Shown here: positions 6,204 to 6,273 of the stretch, piece by piece
Layout: each line of letters begins with the position of its first letter
How positions within the stretch are numbered: the stretch's first letter is position 1
Source of the DNA: Peptostreptococcaceae bacterium
GTDB lineage: Bacteria > Bacillota_A > Clostridia > Peptostreptococcales > Acidaminobacteraceae
NCBI GenBank assembly: GCA_013619035.1
Contig: JABXKX010000167.1
Coordinates: 1-6,273, forward strand
DNA length: 6,273 nucleotides
Reading direction: 5' to 3'
Program-made: the position numbers and the translations under genes
The notes under the pieces: model-generated
Told to the model about the DNA's origin: nothing
Seen by the model: only the letters and a program-made list of their open reading frames with translations
Database searches by the model: none

Positions 6204-6209
6204 TAGTAT
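6198..6209. promoter_or_regulatory. Candidate operator, palindrome ATAC-N4-GTAT
   Basis: ATACTATTGTAT on the minus strand is a 4+4 palindrome lying over the whole -35 element of the polymerase promoter, in a position where a repressor would block RNA polymerase. It is short and the region is AT-rich, so chance is a real possibility. It is not the GAAC-N4-GTTC LexA box. Confidence 0.35.
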
Positions 6210-6273
6210 ACATATGAGACGACTAGTTTGGTAGATTTAGAACTCTTCCTATGCATCCAAACATCCCTTATTT
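6210..6273. other. Right-edge sequence, nothing recognised
   Basis: These 64 bases upstream of the polymerase promoter show no gene start, RNA or repeat I can support. One minus-strand frame is open from the edge but runs through the promoter and encodes nothing recognisable. Confidence 0.5.

Noticed and set aside
6176..6271. Possible C-terminal end of an upstream minus-strand gene (31 open codons)
   Set aside because: Runs through the -35 and -10 of the polymerase promoter and encodes no recognisable sequence; too short to support.
6106..6273. Classical Firmicutes LexA/SOS box upstream of the polymerase
   Set aside because: No GAAC-N4-GTTC or CGAAC-N4-GTTCG match was found on either strand in this stretch.

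Overview
The window reads as chromosomal DNA of a low-GC Gram-positive bacterium (Bacillota, most likely a clostridial lineage). The reasons are AT-rich codon use, strong AGGAGG-type ribosome sites, GTG/TTG alternative starts, an ECF-type vitamin transporter subunit, and a YolD/UvrX-type translesion polymerase pair. All five confident proteins plus the riboswitch leader lie on the minus strand. The left edge is artificial: bases 1-25 are the tail of an Illumina Nextera (Tn5) adapter, so this is the end of a draft contig.

Right half (about 6210 down to 4098): a promoter at 6175-6203 precedes a Y-family DNA polymerase of the UmuC/UvrX type (4576-6105). It is followed 34 bases later by a YolD-like small protein (4098-4541). 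The two form a compact probable DNA-damage-tolerance operon. A short palindrome overlaps the -35 element, and I found no classical LexA box.

Middle (4097 down to 3567): about 530 bases without a protein gene. The first 220 bases hold nothing I can recognise. Next come an inverted repeat, a sigma-A-like promoter, a well-conserved TPP riboswitch (3737-3822), an intrinsic terminator (3635-3666) as its probable expression platform, and an extra hairpin just before the ribosome site of the first gene.

Left half (3566 down to 35): a tightly packed thiamine salvage operon, thiT - tenA - thiM - thiED. ThiT-like is the membrane S-component for uptake of thiamine or a related compound. TenA recovers the pyrimidine (HMP) from degraded thiamine or aminopyrimidine. 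ThiM phosphorylates hydroxyethylthiazole. The ThiE-ThiD fusion phosphorylates HMP and joins it to the thiazole phosphate to make thiamine phosphate. No de novo genes (thiC, thiG, thiH, thiS) are present, so this locus looks like uptake plus salvage, shut off by TPP through transcription termination.

No wholly new system is evident. The points most worth a second look are the altered ligand-site residues and extra N-terminal helix of the ThiT-like protein, the riboswitch terminator/antiterminator arrangement, and the unassigned operator at the polymerase promoter.
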